DNA of 64,000 nucleotides from DASVBE01 sp963770375 (GTDB taxonomy: Bacteria; Actinomycetota; Actinomycetes; Streptosporangiales; Streptosporangiaceae): positions 5,203 to 69,202 of the forward strand of contig CAVYPM010000019.1 of NCBI GenBank assembly GCA_963770375.1, read 5' to 3'. This document shows positions 18,230 to 27,584 of this stretch, one piece after another. The notes beneath the pieces were generated by a model. That model was not told the origin of the DNA. It worked only from the letters and a program-made list of their open reading frames with translations, and did no database searches. The number at the start of each line of letters is the position of its first letter. The first letter of the stretch is position 1. The translations under genes were made by a program, and so were the position numbers.

Positions 18230-18958
18230 TCAGCTGCGGAGGCCGGCCGACTGGGCGGCGGGCTGCCAGCAGGGATCCGGGCCGAAGACACCGGTAAGAG
18301 CCTCGCGACCGTCCCGGGTCAGCCGCAGGGCCCGCGGGGTACTGCGGCGCGTCACCCAGCGGCGGTCGAGCATCTCGCTGAGCAGCGCCGCGCCGGTGGC
18401 GCCGGCCAGGTGCGGCCGCCGCTCGGACCAGTCCAGGCAGTTGCGCAGCCGGGGCCGCCGGCTGCCCGCGGGCCGGGCCTCCTGCGGGTCCACACCGAGA
18501 AGGCCCAGCGCCTCGGCCGCCCCCGGCGCCAGCCGCAGCTGACCCTCGTCATCCCTGATCAGCCGGTCATGCAGGGCCACCGCCAGCGCGCCGGCCAGGT
18601 GGTCGTAGCAGCTGCGGGCGAACCGCAGTTCGTGCGGCGTCCGGCTGACGACCGCCCCGGCCGCCGGGACCGGCCCGTTCTGGCTGGCCAGCGGCAGCGT
18701 GTCCATCGTCTCCAGCAGGCCCGCGACCTGCGGCCCGGCCAGCCGGTAGTACCGGTAGCGGCCCTGCCTCTCGGCCACGACCAGGCCCGCCTCGCTCAGC
18801 CGGGTCAGGTGCTCGCTGGCCGTGGACAGCGCCACGTGGCTGGCCCGGGCCAGCTCCCCGACCGTGCTCGCCCGCCCGTCCATCATCAGGCTGAGCAGCC
18901 CCGCACGCGTCGGGTCACCCAGCAGCGCGCCCAGCTCAGCGATCCGCGATCCGGTCAT
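18230..18958 (-). CDS. ArsR-family transcriptional regulator
   Basis: A 242-residue winged-helix regulator. Residues 1-75 are the ArsR DNA-binding domain (ELGALLGDPTRAGLLSLMM, then SHVALSTASEHLTRLSEAGL as recognition helix and RQGRYRYYRLA as wing). The C-terminal 150 residues are a helical domain with a Cys (RFARSCYDHLAG), seen in one actinobacterial subgroup. The CxC or histidine metal sites of classic ArsR sensors are not obvious. It directly follows obgE, 53 bp past the corrected obgE stop, and may be cotranscribed with it. Confidence 0.85.
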   Translation of the reverse strand: MTGSRIAELGALLGDPTRAGLLSLMMDGRASTVGELARASHVALSTASEHLTRLSEAGLVVAERQGRYRYYRLAGPQVAGLLETMDTLPLASQNGPVPAAGAVVSRTPHELRFARSCYDHLAGALAVALHDRLIRDDEGQLRLAPGAAEALGLLGVDPQEARPAGSRRPRLRNCLDWSERRPHLAGATGAALLSEMLDRRWVTRRSTPRALRLTRDGREALTGVFGPDPCWQPAAQSAGLRS

Positions 18959-19010
18959 GGGCCCACTGTAGGCAGCCCACCCTTCGGCCCGCGCCGAAGC
19001 GTCCGGCCGG

Positions 19011-20376
19011 TCAGCCGGGCAGGCGGCGGTCGCTGCCGCGGGGGCCGAAGCCGGCGTTCGCGGGCAGGTCCGGGTCCCAGTCGAAGACCGACCGAATCGT
19101 CCTCGTCGCCGATGAGGACCTCGGCACCAGGCTCGGCACCCGCCTTCGCCAGGGCCTCCTCGATGCCGAGACGCCCCAGCCGGTCCGCCAGGTATCCCAC
19201 CGCCTCGTCGTTGCTGAAGTCGGTCTGCAGGATCCACCGCCGGGGCTTCTCGCCGCGCACGCGGAAGGCGTTCTCCCCGGTCCTGACGATCTCGAACTCC
19301 GGGCCGGCCACCGGCTCCGGCCGCAGCACGATCCGGGTCGGCTCGGGCGCGGGCCGCGCCGCCCGTGCCGCCGAAATCGCGTCGGCCATCGCGAACGCCA
19401 GCTCCCGCAGGCCCTCCCGGGTGGCCGCCGACACCAGGCACACCGTCAGCCCGCGCGACTCCAGCACCGGCGCGGCCGCCTCCGCCCGCTCGCGCGCCGC
19501 GGGCACGTCGATCTTGTTCAGCGCCACCACCCGCGGGCGCCCGGACAGGTCAGCCCCGGTCGCTTCCTCGTACGCGGCCAGTTCCTGCTCGATCACGTCC
19601 AGGTCGGCGAGGGGCTCCCGGCCCGGTTCCTCGGTGGCGCAGTCCAGCACGTGCACCAGCACCGTGCACCGCTCGACGTGGCGGAGGAAGTCCAGGCCCA
19701 GGCCCTTGCCGCGGCTGGCCCCGGGGATCAGCCCGGGCACGTCGGCGATGACGAACTGGGTCTCCCCGGCCTCGGCCACGCCCAGGTTCGGGGTCAGCGT
19801 GGTGAACGGGTAGTTGGCGATCTTGGGCCGCGCCGCGGAGAGCGCCGAGATCAGCGAGGACTTGCCCGCGTTGGGGAAGCCGACCAGCCCCGCGTCGGCC
19901 ACCGTCTTGAGCTCGAGCAGCAGCACGGCAGACTCGCCCGGCTCGCCGCGCAGCGCGAACCCGGGGGCCTTGCGCTTGGTGGACGCCAGCGCGGCGTTGC
20001 CCAGCCCGCCCCGGCCGCCCTGCGCGGCCACGAACCTCGTCCCCGCGCCGGTCAGGTCGGCCAGCACGGAACCGTCCGCGGCCTTCACCACGGTCCCCTC
20101 GGGCACGCGCAGGACCACGTCGGACCCTTCCGCGCCGTTGCGGTTGGACCCGGTGCCCGGCTTCCCGCTGGTCGCCCGGCGCAACGGCCGGCGGTGGTAC
20201 TCCAGCAGCGTCGCGGCCCCGGGATCGACCTCGATGATCACGTTGCCGCCGCGGCCGCCGTTGCCCCCGTCGGGGCCGCCGAGCGGCTTGAACTTCTCCC
20301 GGTGAATCGAGGCGCAGCCGTGGCCGCCGTCCCCCGCCTGCACGCGCACCTCAGCCTGATCCGCGAACTCGGCCAT
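19011..20376 (-). CDS. obgE: Obg-family GTPase, one frameshift near C-terminus
   Basis: Essential ribosome-assembly and growth-control GTPase, about 454 residues. N-terminal glycine-rich Obg fold (VRVQAGDGGHGCASIHREKF, GGPDGGNGGRGG). G domain: G1 GFPNAGKSSL, G3 DVPGLIPGAS and G4 NKID. Then the C-terminal OCT domain (FRVRGEKPRRWILQTDF). Near 19090 one extra G in TCGGTCGGTC breaks the frame. Removing it gives the normal actinobacterial ending (VVFDWDPDL and GFGPRGSDRRLPG) and TGA at 19011-19013. ATG 20376 follows GGGAGG. The gene belongs to the rplU-rpmA-obgE operon. Confidence 0.93.
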
Positions 20377-20473
20377 CCCGCACCTCCCTAGCCTTAGATC
20401 TACAACCATTCCGGATTACGGTGTTTGCGCGGCGGGCCCCGGCCCTCAACGCGGACCGGCCCCGGACGCGCGA

Positions 20474-20502
20474 AGGGCGGGCCGGGATGCCCGGCCCGCC
20501 CT
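20474..20502. terminator. Hairpin between rpmA and obgE
   Basis: AGGGCGGGCCGGG (20474-20486) and CCCGGCCCGCCCT (20490-20502) form a perfect 13-bp stem with a 3-base loop. It lies between rpmA and obgE on the transcribed minus strand. No T-run follows, so it may be a partial terminator or an RNA-stability element that lowers obgE relative to the ribosomal proteins. Confidence 0.55.
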
Positions 20503-20521
20503 CACGTTGCCTGCGTCTAGG

Positions 20522-20791
20522 TCAGGAGGCCTGCGCCTCGGCGACCGGGATCACGCTGACCGCGCGGCGGCCGCGCCGGGTGCCGAACTGGACGTGGCCC
20601 GCGGTCAGCGCGAACAGGGTGTCGTCGCCGCCGCGGCCCACGCCCACGCCGGGGTGGAAGTGCGTGCCGTGCTGACGGACGATGATCTCGCCGGCGCCGA
20701 CCAGCTGGCCGCCGAAGCGCTTGACGCCGAGCCGCTGGGCGTTGGAGTCGCGGCCGTTCCGGCTGGACGAGGCGCCCTTCTTGTGTGCCAT
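20522..20791 (-). CDS. rpmA: 50S ribosomal protein L27
   Basis: An 89-residue L27 with the conserved start MAHKKGASSSRNGRDSNAQR and central VRQHGTHFHPGVGVGRGGD. It sits near the peptidyl-transferase centre. The ATG at 20791 follows AAGGA and lies just after the rplU stop. The C-terminal extension (TRRGRRAVSVIPVAEAQAS) is usual for actinomycetes. Confidence 0.97.
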   Translation of the reverse strand: MAHKKGASSSRNGRDSNAQRLGVKRFGGQLVGAGEIIVRQHGTHFHPGVGVGRGGDDTLFALTAGHVQFGTRRGRRAVSVIPVAEAQAS

Positions 20792-20792
20792 C

Positions 20793-21188
20793 TCAGTCCT
20801 TCTTCGCTGCGCTGGCCTTGGCCGAGCTGCTCTTGGTAGCGCCGCTCTTGGCAGCACTGCTCTTGGCCGCCCGGGCCTTGCCGGTGCTGATACCGGTGAT
20901 CTTGAGCTGCGTGTACTTCTGCCGGTGGCCAAGACGGCGCCGGTAGCCGGTCTTGTTCTTGTACTGGATCATGTTGATCTTCGGGCCGCTGACCGGGCCG
21001 AGGATCTCCGCGGTGACCTGGTAGCCGCCGAGCGCGGCCGGGTCGCTGATCACCTTGCCGTCGTCGACCACCAGGACGGCGGGCAAGGTCAGGGTGGAGC
21101 CGGGCTCACCGGCCAGCTTGTCGACGGTCAGGACGTCGTCAACCGACGCCTTCTCCTGCCTGCCGCCGCAGCGCACGATCGCGTACAC
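20793..21188 (-). CDS. rplU: 50S ribosomal protein L21
   Basis: L21 with VYAIVRCGGRQEKASVDD at the start and KINMIQYKNKTGYRRRLGHR plus KYTQLKITGI at the C-terminal core. I chose GTG 21188 because L21 normally begins at this residue and GGAGAGAG lies 8 bases upstream; an ATG at 21209 would add seven residues. A basic Ala/Lys/Ser tail of about 25 residues (AAKSSAAKSGATKSSS) follows the core and is rich in repeated AAKS units. First gene of rplU-rpmA-obgE. Confidence 0.93.
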   Translation of the reverse strand: MYAIVRCGGRQEKASVDDVLTVDKLAGEPGSTLTLPAVLVVDDGKVISDPAALGGYQVTAEILGPVSGPKINMIQYKNKTGYRRRLGHRQKYTQLKITGISTGKARAAKSSAAKSGATKSSSAKASAAKKD

Positions 21189-21327
21189 CGAGATCTCTCT
21201 CTCCGTCATGAGCCCGCCGCGGCTTCCGCGGACAACACTCGGTTTCGATGCGAGCGGGCTGCTGTCCTGCACACGTCACCGTCCGCGGCTGAGCGCCGCT
21301 GGAGTATCCGGTGCACCGACGACACAG

Positions 21328-21333
21328 ATTATC
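21328..21333 (-). promoter_or_regulatory. Candidate -10 box for rplU operon
   Basis: On the minus strand the text CTGATAATCTGTG contains GATAAT, close to the sigma-70 type -10 hexamer, about 140 bases before the rplU start, in an otherwise GC-rich spacer between rne and rplU. A clear -35 box is not visible. Confidence 0.35.
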
Positions 21334-21398
21334 AGACGCGGCCAGGTCCGCCAGCCACGCTCCCATCCCGCCGGCTGCGCCAGCGCCCGCTGGCCCGG

Positions 21399-24300
21399 TC
21401 AGCTCGTGGCGGCCGGCGCCTCCGTGATCTCGCTGGCGCCCTCCAGCACGGTCCCGTTGACCGGCTCGGCGGCCTGCGCATCGTCCTGGCTGGCCGGCTT
21501 GCGGCGCCGCCTGGTGGCCGTCCGCTTGGCCGCGGGCCTGGCCGCGCCGTCCGTACCGTCCGCGCTGCCTGCCTCGGCCGGGGCGTCTGCGCTCGCCGCG
21601 CCGTCCCCGCTGGCCGGTGCGTCCCCGCCCGCCGGGGCCGCCGCGCTCGCCGCTGCGTTCCCGCCCGCCGGGGCCGCCGCGTCGGCCGGAGCGGGATCCG
21701 CCACGGCCTTGCTGCTCGCGGCGTGACCGGGGATGACCACCGGCCCCACCGTGACAACCGGACCGACGGTCACGGCCGGCCGCCTGGGCTCGGGCTGGGC
21801 CGGCGGCTCAGCCGCCCTGTTCTCAGCCGCCCTGTTCTCAGCCACGCTGTTCTCAGCCACGCTGTCCTCGCCCGCCGGGAGGTCAGCGGCATCTCGCGAC
21901 GCCAAGGCGCCGGCCATCGCGGCCACCGCGTCGCGGTGCGCGCTGTCCGGCTCCTGCCCGGACCCGTTGCCGTTCCCGTTCTCCCCGGTCCCGGCCGCCT
22001 CGTCCCGGTCGCCCTTGCGGCCCCGGCCGCCGCTGCGGCTGCGGCGCCGCGAGCCCTGGCCGTCCCCGTGCCCGTTGCCGTGCCCGTCGTCGCCGCGGCC
22101 GCGGCCGCCCGGGGAGTGGTCCACCGGCTCCATCGAGATCAGCACGCCGCGCCCGTTGCAGTGCTCGCACGGCACGGAGAACGCCTCGAGCAGCCCGGAC
22201 CCGACCCGCTTCCTGGTCATCTGGACCAGGCCCAGCGACGTCACCTCGGCCACCTGGTGCTTGGTCCGGTCCCGGGCCAGGCACTCCATCAGCCGGCGCA
22301 TGACCAGCTCGCGGTTGCTCTCCAGGACCATGTCGATGAAGTCGATGACGATGATGCCGCCGACGTCCCGCAGCCGCAGCTGGCGGACGATCTCCTCGGC
22401 GGCCTCCAGGTTGTTCCTGGTGACGGTCTGCTCCAGGTTGCCGCCGGAGCCGGTGAACTTGCCGGTGTTCACGTCGATGACCGTCATGGCCTCGGTCGTG
22501 TCGATGACCAGCGACCCGCCGCTGGGCAGCCAGACCTTCCGGTCCAGCGCCTTGGCCAGCTGCTCGTCGATCCGGTACGCGGCGAACACGTCCTGGTCGC
22601 CGTCCCAGCGGGTCATCCGCTCGGACAGGTGCGGCGCCACGTAGCGCACGTACTCGTCCACGATGTCCCAGTCGCCGTCGCTGGAGATGACCAGGTCGCT
22701 GAAGTCCTCGTTGAAGATGTCCCTGACCACCCGGATGGTCAGGTCCGGCTCGGAGTACAGCAGCTCGGGCGCGCTGGCCGTCTTGGTCTTGGCCTCGATC
22801 GCCTCCCACTGCGCGGACAGCCGGGACACGTCGTGCGACAGCTCCTCCTCCGAGGCGCCCTCGGCGGCGGTGCGCACGATCACGCCGGCGTTCTCCGGCA
22901 TGACCTTCTTGAGGATCTGCTTGAGCCGGGACCGCTCGGTGTCCGGCAGCTTGCGGCTGATCCCGGTCATCCCCGAGCCCGGCACGTAGACCAGGTACCG
23001 GCCGGGCAGGCTGACCTGGCTGGTGAGCCGGGCGCCCTTGTGCCCGATCGGGTCCTTGGTGACCTGGACCACGATCGACTGGCCGGACTTCAGCGCGGAC
23101 TCGATCCGCTTGGACTCGCCCTCCAGGCCGCTGGCGTCGAAGTTCACCTCGCCCGCGTACAGCACGGCGTTGCGGCCCTTGCCGATGTCGACGAACGCGG
23201 CCTCCATCGACGGCAGCACGTTCTGCACCTTGCCGAGGTACACGTTGCCGACGTAGGACTGGTGGCTGGCCCGGTCCACGTAGTGCTCGACGAGCACGCC
23301 GTCTTCCAGCACCGCGATCTGGGTGCGGTCGTCGTGCTGGCGGACCACCATGACCCGGTCCACGGCCTCGCGCCGGGCCAGGAACTCCGACTCGGTGATG
23401 ATCGGCGGGCGGCGCCGGCCGGACTCGCGGCCCTCGCGCCGCCGCTGCCGCTTGGCCTCCAGCCGGGTGGACCCGCGGATCGACTTGACGTCGCCCGACG
23501 CCGCGCCGTCCGCGGCCCGGGCGGCGCGCACGTGGGTCACCGTGTTCGGCGGGTCGTCACTGCTCTGCGTGCCGTCCGCGTCCGCGGACCCGCTGCGGCG
23601 GCGGCGCCGGCGCCGGCGGCCGCTCGGCGACGACTCGTCGCCGTCGCCCCCGGCTGCGCCGTCCTCGTCACCGTCGGCGGCCGGCCCGTCGCCGGAGTCC
23701 GCCCCGGTCTCGCCGTCCGCGTCCGCGGCCGGGCTGGCCTGGGCGCTGGTGTCCTCGCCGTCCCGGCTCGCGGTGTCGTCGCCGCCCCCGCCGCTGCCCT
23801 TGCCGCGGCGGCGGCGCCGGCTGCGCGAGCTGCCCGGCTCGCCGTCACCATCCTCGCCGTCGGCGGAACCGGACCGCGGCGCGCTGTCCGCCCGGTCTCC
23901 CCGGTCCGCACGGTCTCCCCGGTCGGCACGGTCGCTCCGGTCGGCCCGCTCGGACCGGTCCGCGCCGTCCTCGCCGCCGGACGCCGGCGCGGCCTTGCGG
24001 GCCGGAGCCGGGGCGGCCGCCAGGTCGGGCGCCTGGAAGATCACCACCGGGGCCTGGAAGGCGGCGACGGGCACGGCGGCCGGCGGCCCGGCCGCGGCGG
24101 GTGGCTCGGGCGCGGGCATGGCCGGCGGCATGACCACCGGCGGCACGCTCCGGGCCGTACGGGCGCGGCGGCCGGAACCGCCGGAACCAGTGGCCGGCGC
24201 ACCGCCCGCAGGCGGCTCGCTGCCGGCCCCGGACGCGCCGGAGCCAGCCGCGTTCTCAGCCGGCCGGCCGGCAGGCACGGAGGCGGCCGGTGCCGTCCCG

Positions 24301-24500
24301 CTGTCCGCCGGGCTGTCCCCGGAATCCCCTGTCGCGGCGGCCGACTTGCTCACCGCACGCCGGGCTCGCCGGAGCAGCCTGCGGCCGCCGCCAGCGGGTT
24401 CCCCGGCCGGAGCCGGGGTCGTTTCTGCTAGTGCACCGGACTGGCCGGCTGCGCCGGCCTCGGTCGGGGCGTTTCTATCGTTGGGCTCGGTCTCGAGCAT
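21399..24500 (-). CDS. rne: Ribonuclease E/G family endoribonuclease
   Basis: A 1033-residue RNase E/G. The N-terminal third (about residues 1-370) is a low-complexity, Ala/Gly/Ser/charged extension with DRADRGDRADRGDRADS repeats and RRRRRR-type blocks. The catalytic core follows: an S1-like part (SYVGNVYLGKVQNVLPSMEA), the catalytic Asp segment GGIIVIDFIDMVL, IDVNTGKF, and the zinc-link CEHCNGRG. The C-terminal tail is again disordered, with SVAENRAAENRAAE repeats. It processes rRNA and turns over mRNA, and in actinomycetes carries its protein-binding parts on both sides of the core as here. It lies upstream of rplU; the start overlaps the end of the DUF2344 gene by 73 bp. Confidence 0.95.
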   Translation of the reverse strand: MLETEPNDRNAPTEAGAAGQSGALAETTPAPAGEPAGGGRRLLRRARRAVSKSAAATGDSGDSPADSGTAPAASVPAGRPAENAAGSGASGAGSEPPAGGAPATGSGGSGRRARTARSVPPVVMPPAMPAPEPPAAAGPPAAVPVAAFQAPVVIFQAPDLAAAPAPARKAAPASGGEDGADRSERADRSDRADRGDRADRGDRADSAPRSGSADGEDGDGEPGSSRSRRRRRGKGSGGGGDDTASRDGEDTSAQASPAADADGETGADSGDGPAADGDEDGAAGGDGDESSPSGRRRRRRRRSGSADADGTQSSDDPPNTVTHVRAARAADGAASGDVKSIRGSTRLEAKRQRRREGRESGRRRPPIITESEFLARREAVDRVMVVRQHDDRTQIAVLEDGVLVEHYVDRASHQSYVGNVYLGKVQNVLPSMEAAFVDIGKGRNAVLYAGEVNFDASGLEGESKRIESALKSGQSIVVQVTKDPIGHKGARLTSQVSLPGRYLVYVPGSGMTGISRKLPDTERSRLKQILKKVMPENAGVIVRTAAEGASEEELSHDVSRLSAQWEAIEAKTKTASAPELLYSEPDLTIRVVRDIFNEDFSDLVISSDGDWDIVDEYVRYVAPHLSERMTRWDGDQDVFAAYRIDEQLAKALDRKVWLPSGGSLVIDTTEAMTVIDVNTGKFTGSGGNLEQTVTRNNLEAAEEIVRQLRLRDVGGIIVIDFIDMVLESNRELVMRRLMECLARDRTKHQVAEVTSLGLVQMTRKRVGSGLLEAFSVPCEHCNGRGVLISMEPVDHSPGGRGRGDDGHGNGHGDGQGSRRRSRSGGRGRKGDRDEAAGTGENGNGNGSGQEPDSAHRDAVAAMAGALASRDAADLPAGEDSVAENSVAENRAAENRAAEPPAQPEPRRPAVTVGPVVTVGPVVIPGHAASSKAVADPAPADAAAPAGGNAAASAAAPAGGDAPASGDGAASADAPAEAGSADGTDGAARPAAKRTATRRRRKPASQDDAQAAEPVNGTVLEGASEITEAPAATS

Positions 24501-25462
24501 TCGGGCAATCTCCCGTCAGGCTCCCGGGCGCGCTGGTCCGTCCCCGGACCCTGCTCGCCGCGCGGGAGCTGGTCGTTCGCGCTCACTGGCGGGGCTGCCA
24601 CGGGGGCCGCCTCCGCTGCCAGGCGCGCTGTCTTTTCGTTGTCCTGATCCGCGGGCGTCCGGCCGGCGTGGGCGTCGGCCTCGAGCGGGCCCTGGGCCAG
24701 CCGGGTCACCATCGCGGGTGACGACGGCACCAGGCCCGTGAGCTGCCGGAGCGCGGTCAGGATGTCATCGGGCCGGACGGCAGGGGTGGTATGCCGGACG
24801 ACCATCCGAAGTGTCGCACATGCGGCCCCGGCGGCGTCCGTGCCGCGCGGGCCAGCCTCCAGCGTGACGACTGCGGCGCGAGCGTCCATCCGCCGCAGGC
24901 CCTTGCTGGTCAGCCGCTCGACCTCGACTGAGGCGGCGGCGAGGAACTCCGCGACCGCGCTGGCTGCAGCGGCGGGAGTCACCCCGGGCACTTCGACCTC
25001 CCACCGGGAGGCCTCGAGCCGCAGGGCGCCGAGGCGCCCGGCGGGCGGTGCGCCGGAGCCGGGCGCCTGCGCCCGTCCCGGGTCCTGCTCGCGGCCGACC
25101 GGCCCCGGGAGCGGGGCGTCGGCCAGGTCAAAAACGTCCACTACATCGATCCCCGCGGGTAGCGCAGCGCCGAGCCGGCTCCGCACCTGCGCGGCGTCCC
25201 ACGGCTCGGTAAGGGCGAGTTCGAGGTACTCGGCCTCGCTCGCAGTTCCCGTCGGCGCTCCCCCTACATAAGAAATTCGCAGGTGCGGCGAAAAACCAGC
25301 CGAGTAGGCGATGGGCAATTGCGCCCTTCTGACCCCCCGCTCAACCACCCGAGCGGTATCCCGGTGACTCGCAAACCGCATCCTGCCTCTTTTAGCGTAC
25401 CGGATGACGAGTCTCTGGGCGACAGGCGCGGGGGGCGGCCCAGTAGGGACCTGGCGGGTCAT
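24428..25462 (-). CDS. TIGR03936 / DUF2344 family protein
   Basis: A 344-residue protein. The first 210 residues are the DUF2344 domain: RLVIRYAKRGRMRFASHRDT, VERGVRRAQLPIAYSAGFSP, HLRISYVGGAPTGTASEAEY. The rest is a disordered tail. The family is always linked to the adjacent TIGR03960 radical SAM protein and forms a fused protein in some bacteria; the function is not established. The ATG overlaps the radical SAM stop (ATGA), so translation is coupled, and the 3' end runs 73 bp into rne. Confidence 0.88.
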   Translation of the reverse strand: MTRQVPTGPPPAPVAQRLVIRYAKRGRMRFASHRDTARVVERGVRRAQLPIAYSAGFSPHLRISYVGGAPTGTASEAEYLELALTEPWDAAQVRSRLGAALPAGIDVVDVFDLADAPLPGPVGREQDPGRAQAPGSGAPPAGRLGALRLEASRWEVEVPGVTPAAAASAVAEFLAAASVEVERLTSKGLRRMDARAAVVTLEAGPRGTDAAGAACATLRMVVRHTTPAVRPDDILTALRQLTGLVPSSPAMVTRLAQGPLEADAHAGRTPADQDNEKTARLAAEAAPVAAPPVSANDQLPRGEQGPGTDQRAREPDGRLPECSRPSPTIETPRPRPAQPASPVH

Positions 25463-27405
25463 TGCGGCCCGCTTCGCACAATTTCCAGCGGCAGCAGCTT
25501 CACCCCGCTGGGGCCGGTCTCGATCTCGGTGCCCATCGCCGGGCAGACCCCGCACTCGAAGCACGGCGTCCACCGGCAGTCGTCGACCTCGGCCGCGCCG
25601 GCCGGGTCGATCGCGTCCTGCCAGTCCTGCCAGAGCCAGTCCCGGTCGAGACCGGAGTCCAGGTGATCCCAGGGCAGGATCTCGTCGTAGCCGCGTTCCC
25701 TGGTGGTGTACCAGTCCAGGTCCACGCCGGTCCCGGCCAGCGCGTCCGCGGCGCAGCGCACCCACCGGTCGTAGGAGAAGTACTCGCTCCAGCCGTCGAA
25801 CCGGCCGCCGTCCTGCCAGACGGCCCGGATCACCGCGCCGACCCGGCGGTCGCCGCGGGACAGCAGGCCCTCGACCATGGACGGGCGTCCGTCGTGGTAG
25901 CGGAACCCGATGGCCCTGCCGTAGGACCGGTCCGCGCGCAGTTCCGCGCCGAGCGCGCGGAGCCGGGCGTCCACGGTCTCGTGGCCGCACTGCGCGGCCC
26001 ACTGGAACGGGGTGTGCGGCTTGGGGACGAACCCGCCGATGGACACCGTGCAGCGGATGTCACCCCGGCCGGTGGCCTTGCGGCCGGCCTGGATGACCCG
26101 GCGCGCGACCCGGGCGATGGCCAGGACGTCCTCGTCGGTCTCGGTCGGCAGCCCGCACATGAAGTACAGCTTGACCTGCCGCCAGCCGTTCGCGTACGCC
26201 GTGCGCACGGTCTCGATCAGGTCGTCCTCGGTGACCATCTTGTTGATCACCTTGCGGATCCGGTCGGTGCCGCCTTCCGGCGCGAACGTCAGCCCGGACC
26301 GCCGCCCGTTCCGGCTCAGCTCGTTGGCCAGCGTCACGTTGAAGGCGTCGACCCGGGTGGACGGCAGCGACAGGCTGGTGTTCGTGCCCTCGTACTGGTC
26401 GGCCAGCCCGGTGGCGATCTCGTTGATCTCGCTGTGGTCGGCGCTGGACAGCGACAGCAGGCCGACCTCGCCGAACCCGCTGGCGGCCAGCCCGCGGCCG
26501 ACCATGTCGCTGATCGTGGTGATGGACCGCTCGCGGACCGGCCGGGTGATCATCCCGGCCTGGCAGAACCGGCAGCCGCGGGTGCAGCCGCGGAAGATCT
26601 CCACGCTGTACCGCTCATGCACGGTCTCCGCCACCGGCACCAGCGGCTTCGCCGGGTACGGCCACGAGTCCAGATCGCTGACCGTGTGCTTGGCCACCGC
26701 CCTGGGCACCCCGGGCCGGTTCGGTGCGACCCGCCCGATGGTCCCGTCCGCCCGGTAGCTGACGTCGTAGAAACGGGGCACGTAGACGCCGCCGCGGGTG
26801 GCCAGGGCCAGCAGCAGGCCGTCGCGGCCGCCGGGCCGCCCGGCCGCCTTCCACTCCCGGACCAGGCTGGTGATGGCCAGCACGGCCTGCTCGCCGTCGC
26901 CGAGCACGGCCCCGTCGATGAAGTCGGCGATCGGCTCGGGGTTGAACGCGGCGTGCCCGCCGGCCAGCACCACCGGGTGGCTGGTGTCCCGGTCCGCCGC
27001 GTCCAGCGGGATCCCGGCCAGGTCCAGCGCGGTCAGCAGGTTGGTATAGCCGAGTTCGGTGGCGAAGCTAACGCCGAAGAGGTCGAACGCGCCGACCGGG
27101 CGGTGCGAGTCCACGGTGAACTGCGGCACCCGGTGCTCGCGCATCAGCGCCTCGAGGTCCTCCCACACGCTGTAGGTGCGCTCGGCGAGCACGCCATCCT
27201 GCTCGTTCAGCACCTCGTAGAGGATCTGGATGCCCTGGTTGGGCAGGCCGACCTCGTACGCGTCGGGGTACATCAGGGCCCACCGGACGTCGGCCGCGTC
27301 CCAGTCCTTGATCACGGAGTTCAGTTCGCCGCCGACATACTGGACCGGCTTCCGCACCAGGGGAAGCAGCGGCTCCAGCCGGCTGTACACCGAGTCAGCA
27401 GACAT
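25459..27405 (-). CDS. TIGR03960 family B12-binding radical SAM protein
   Basis: A 648-residue protein. The N-terminal B12-binding-like domain has YPDAYEVGLPNQGIQILYEV and VLAGGHAAFNPEPIADF. The radical SAM core has the [4Fe-4S] motif GCTRGCRFCQAG (CxxxCxxC), plus SLPSTRVDAF and FAPEGGTDRIRKVINK. The C-terminal part includes a cysteine-rich ending (CRWTPCFECGVCP). The natural substrate is unknown; the genes are conserved between rodA and rne in actinomycetes. ATG 27405 follows a weak site. Immediately upstream lies a copy of the 112-bp repeat. Confidence 0.9.
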   Translation of the reverse strand: MSADSVYSRLEPLLPLVRKPVQYVGGELNSVIKDWDAADVRWALMYPDAYEVGLPNQGIQILYEVLNEQDGVLAERTYSVWEDLEALMREHRVPQFTVDSHRPVGAFDLFGVSFATELGYTNLLTALDLAGIPLDAADRDTSHPVVLAGGHAAFNPEPIADFIDGAVLGDGEQAVLAITSLVREWKAAGRPGGRDGLLLALATRGGVYVPRFYDVSYRADGTIGRVAPNRPGVPRAVAKHTVSDLDSWPYPAKPLVPVAETVHERYSVEIFRGCTRGCRFCQAGMITRPVRERSITTISDMVGRGLAASGFGEVGLLSLSSADHSEINEIATGLADQYEGTNTSLSLPSTRVDAFNVTLANELSRNGRRSGLTFAPEGGTDRIRKVINKMVTEDDLIETVRTAYANGWRQVKLYFMCGLPTETDEDVLAIARVARRVIQAGRKATGRGDIRCTVSIGGFVPKPHTPFQWAAQCGHETVDARLRALGAELRADRSYGRAIGFRYHDGRPSMVEGLLSRGDRRVGAVIRAVWQDGGRFDGWSEYFSYDRWVRCAADALAGTGVDLDWYTTRERGYDEILPWDHLDSGLDRDWLWQDWQDAIDPAGAAEVDDCRWTPCFECGVCPAMGTEIETGPSGVKLLPLEIVRSGPQ

Positions 27406-27450
27406 GCCCTTAGGGTACTGGCTGCCGAAGGCAGCCCGGCGAGCCGCACG

Positions 27451-27562
27451 GCGGAGCCGGCCAGCGAGCGCAGCGCCGCGGCGCTGTTTTCCTGACGAGC
27501 GATGAGGCGCGACGAAGGAGCGCCGAGGGAGCGAGGAGGGAAGGCAGCGCTCATGGCGGCCC
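27451..27562 (+). repeat. Dispersed 112-bp repeat, copy A
   Basis: Between rodA and the radical SAM gene. It matches copy B (44175-44286) at 110 of 112 positions by eye. The inner 70 bp (27481-27550) start with GCGCTGTTTTCCT and end with AGGGAAGGCAGCGC, an imperfect terminal inverted repeat, and GGCGC..GCGCC forms an inner stem. No protein-coding role is evident. Confidence 0.85.
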
Positions 27563-27584
27563 TGCGCTCGCCAGCTAACACAGC

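Noticed and set aside
20682..24431. A 1249-codon plus-strand frame opposite rne, rplU and rpmA
   Set aside because: It is the antisense shadow of well-conserved minus-strand genes and has no family features. The same holds for long plus-strand frames at 28564-31602 and for the minus-strand frame at 12217-14670 opposite the HelR-like gene.
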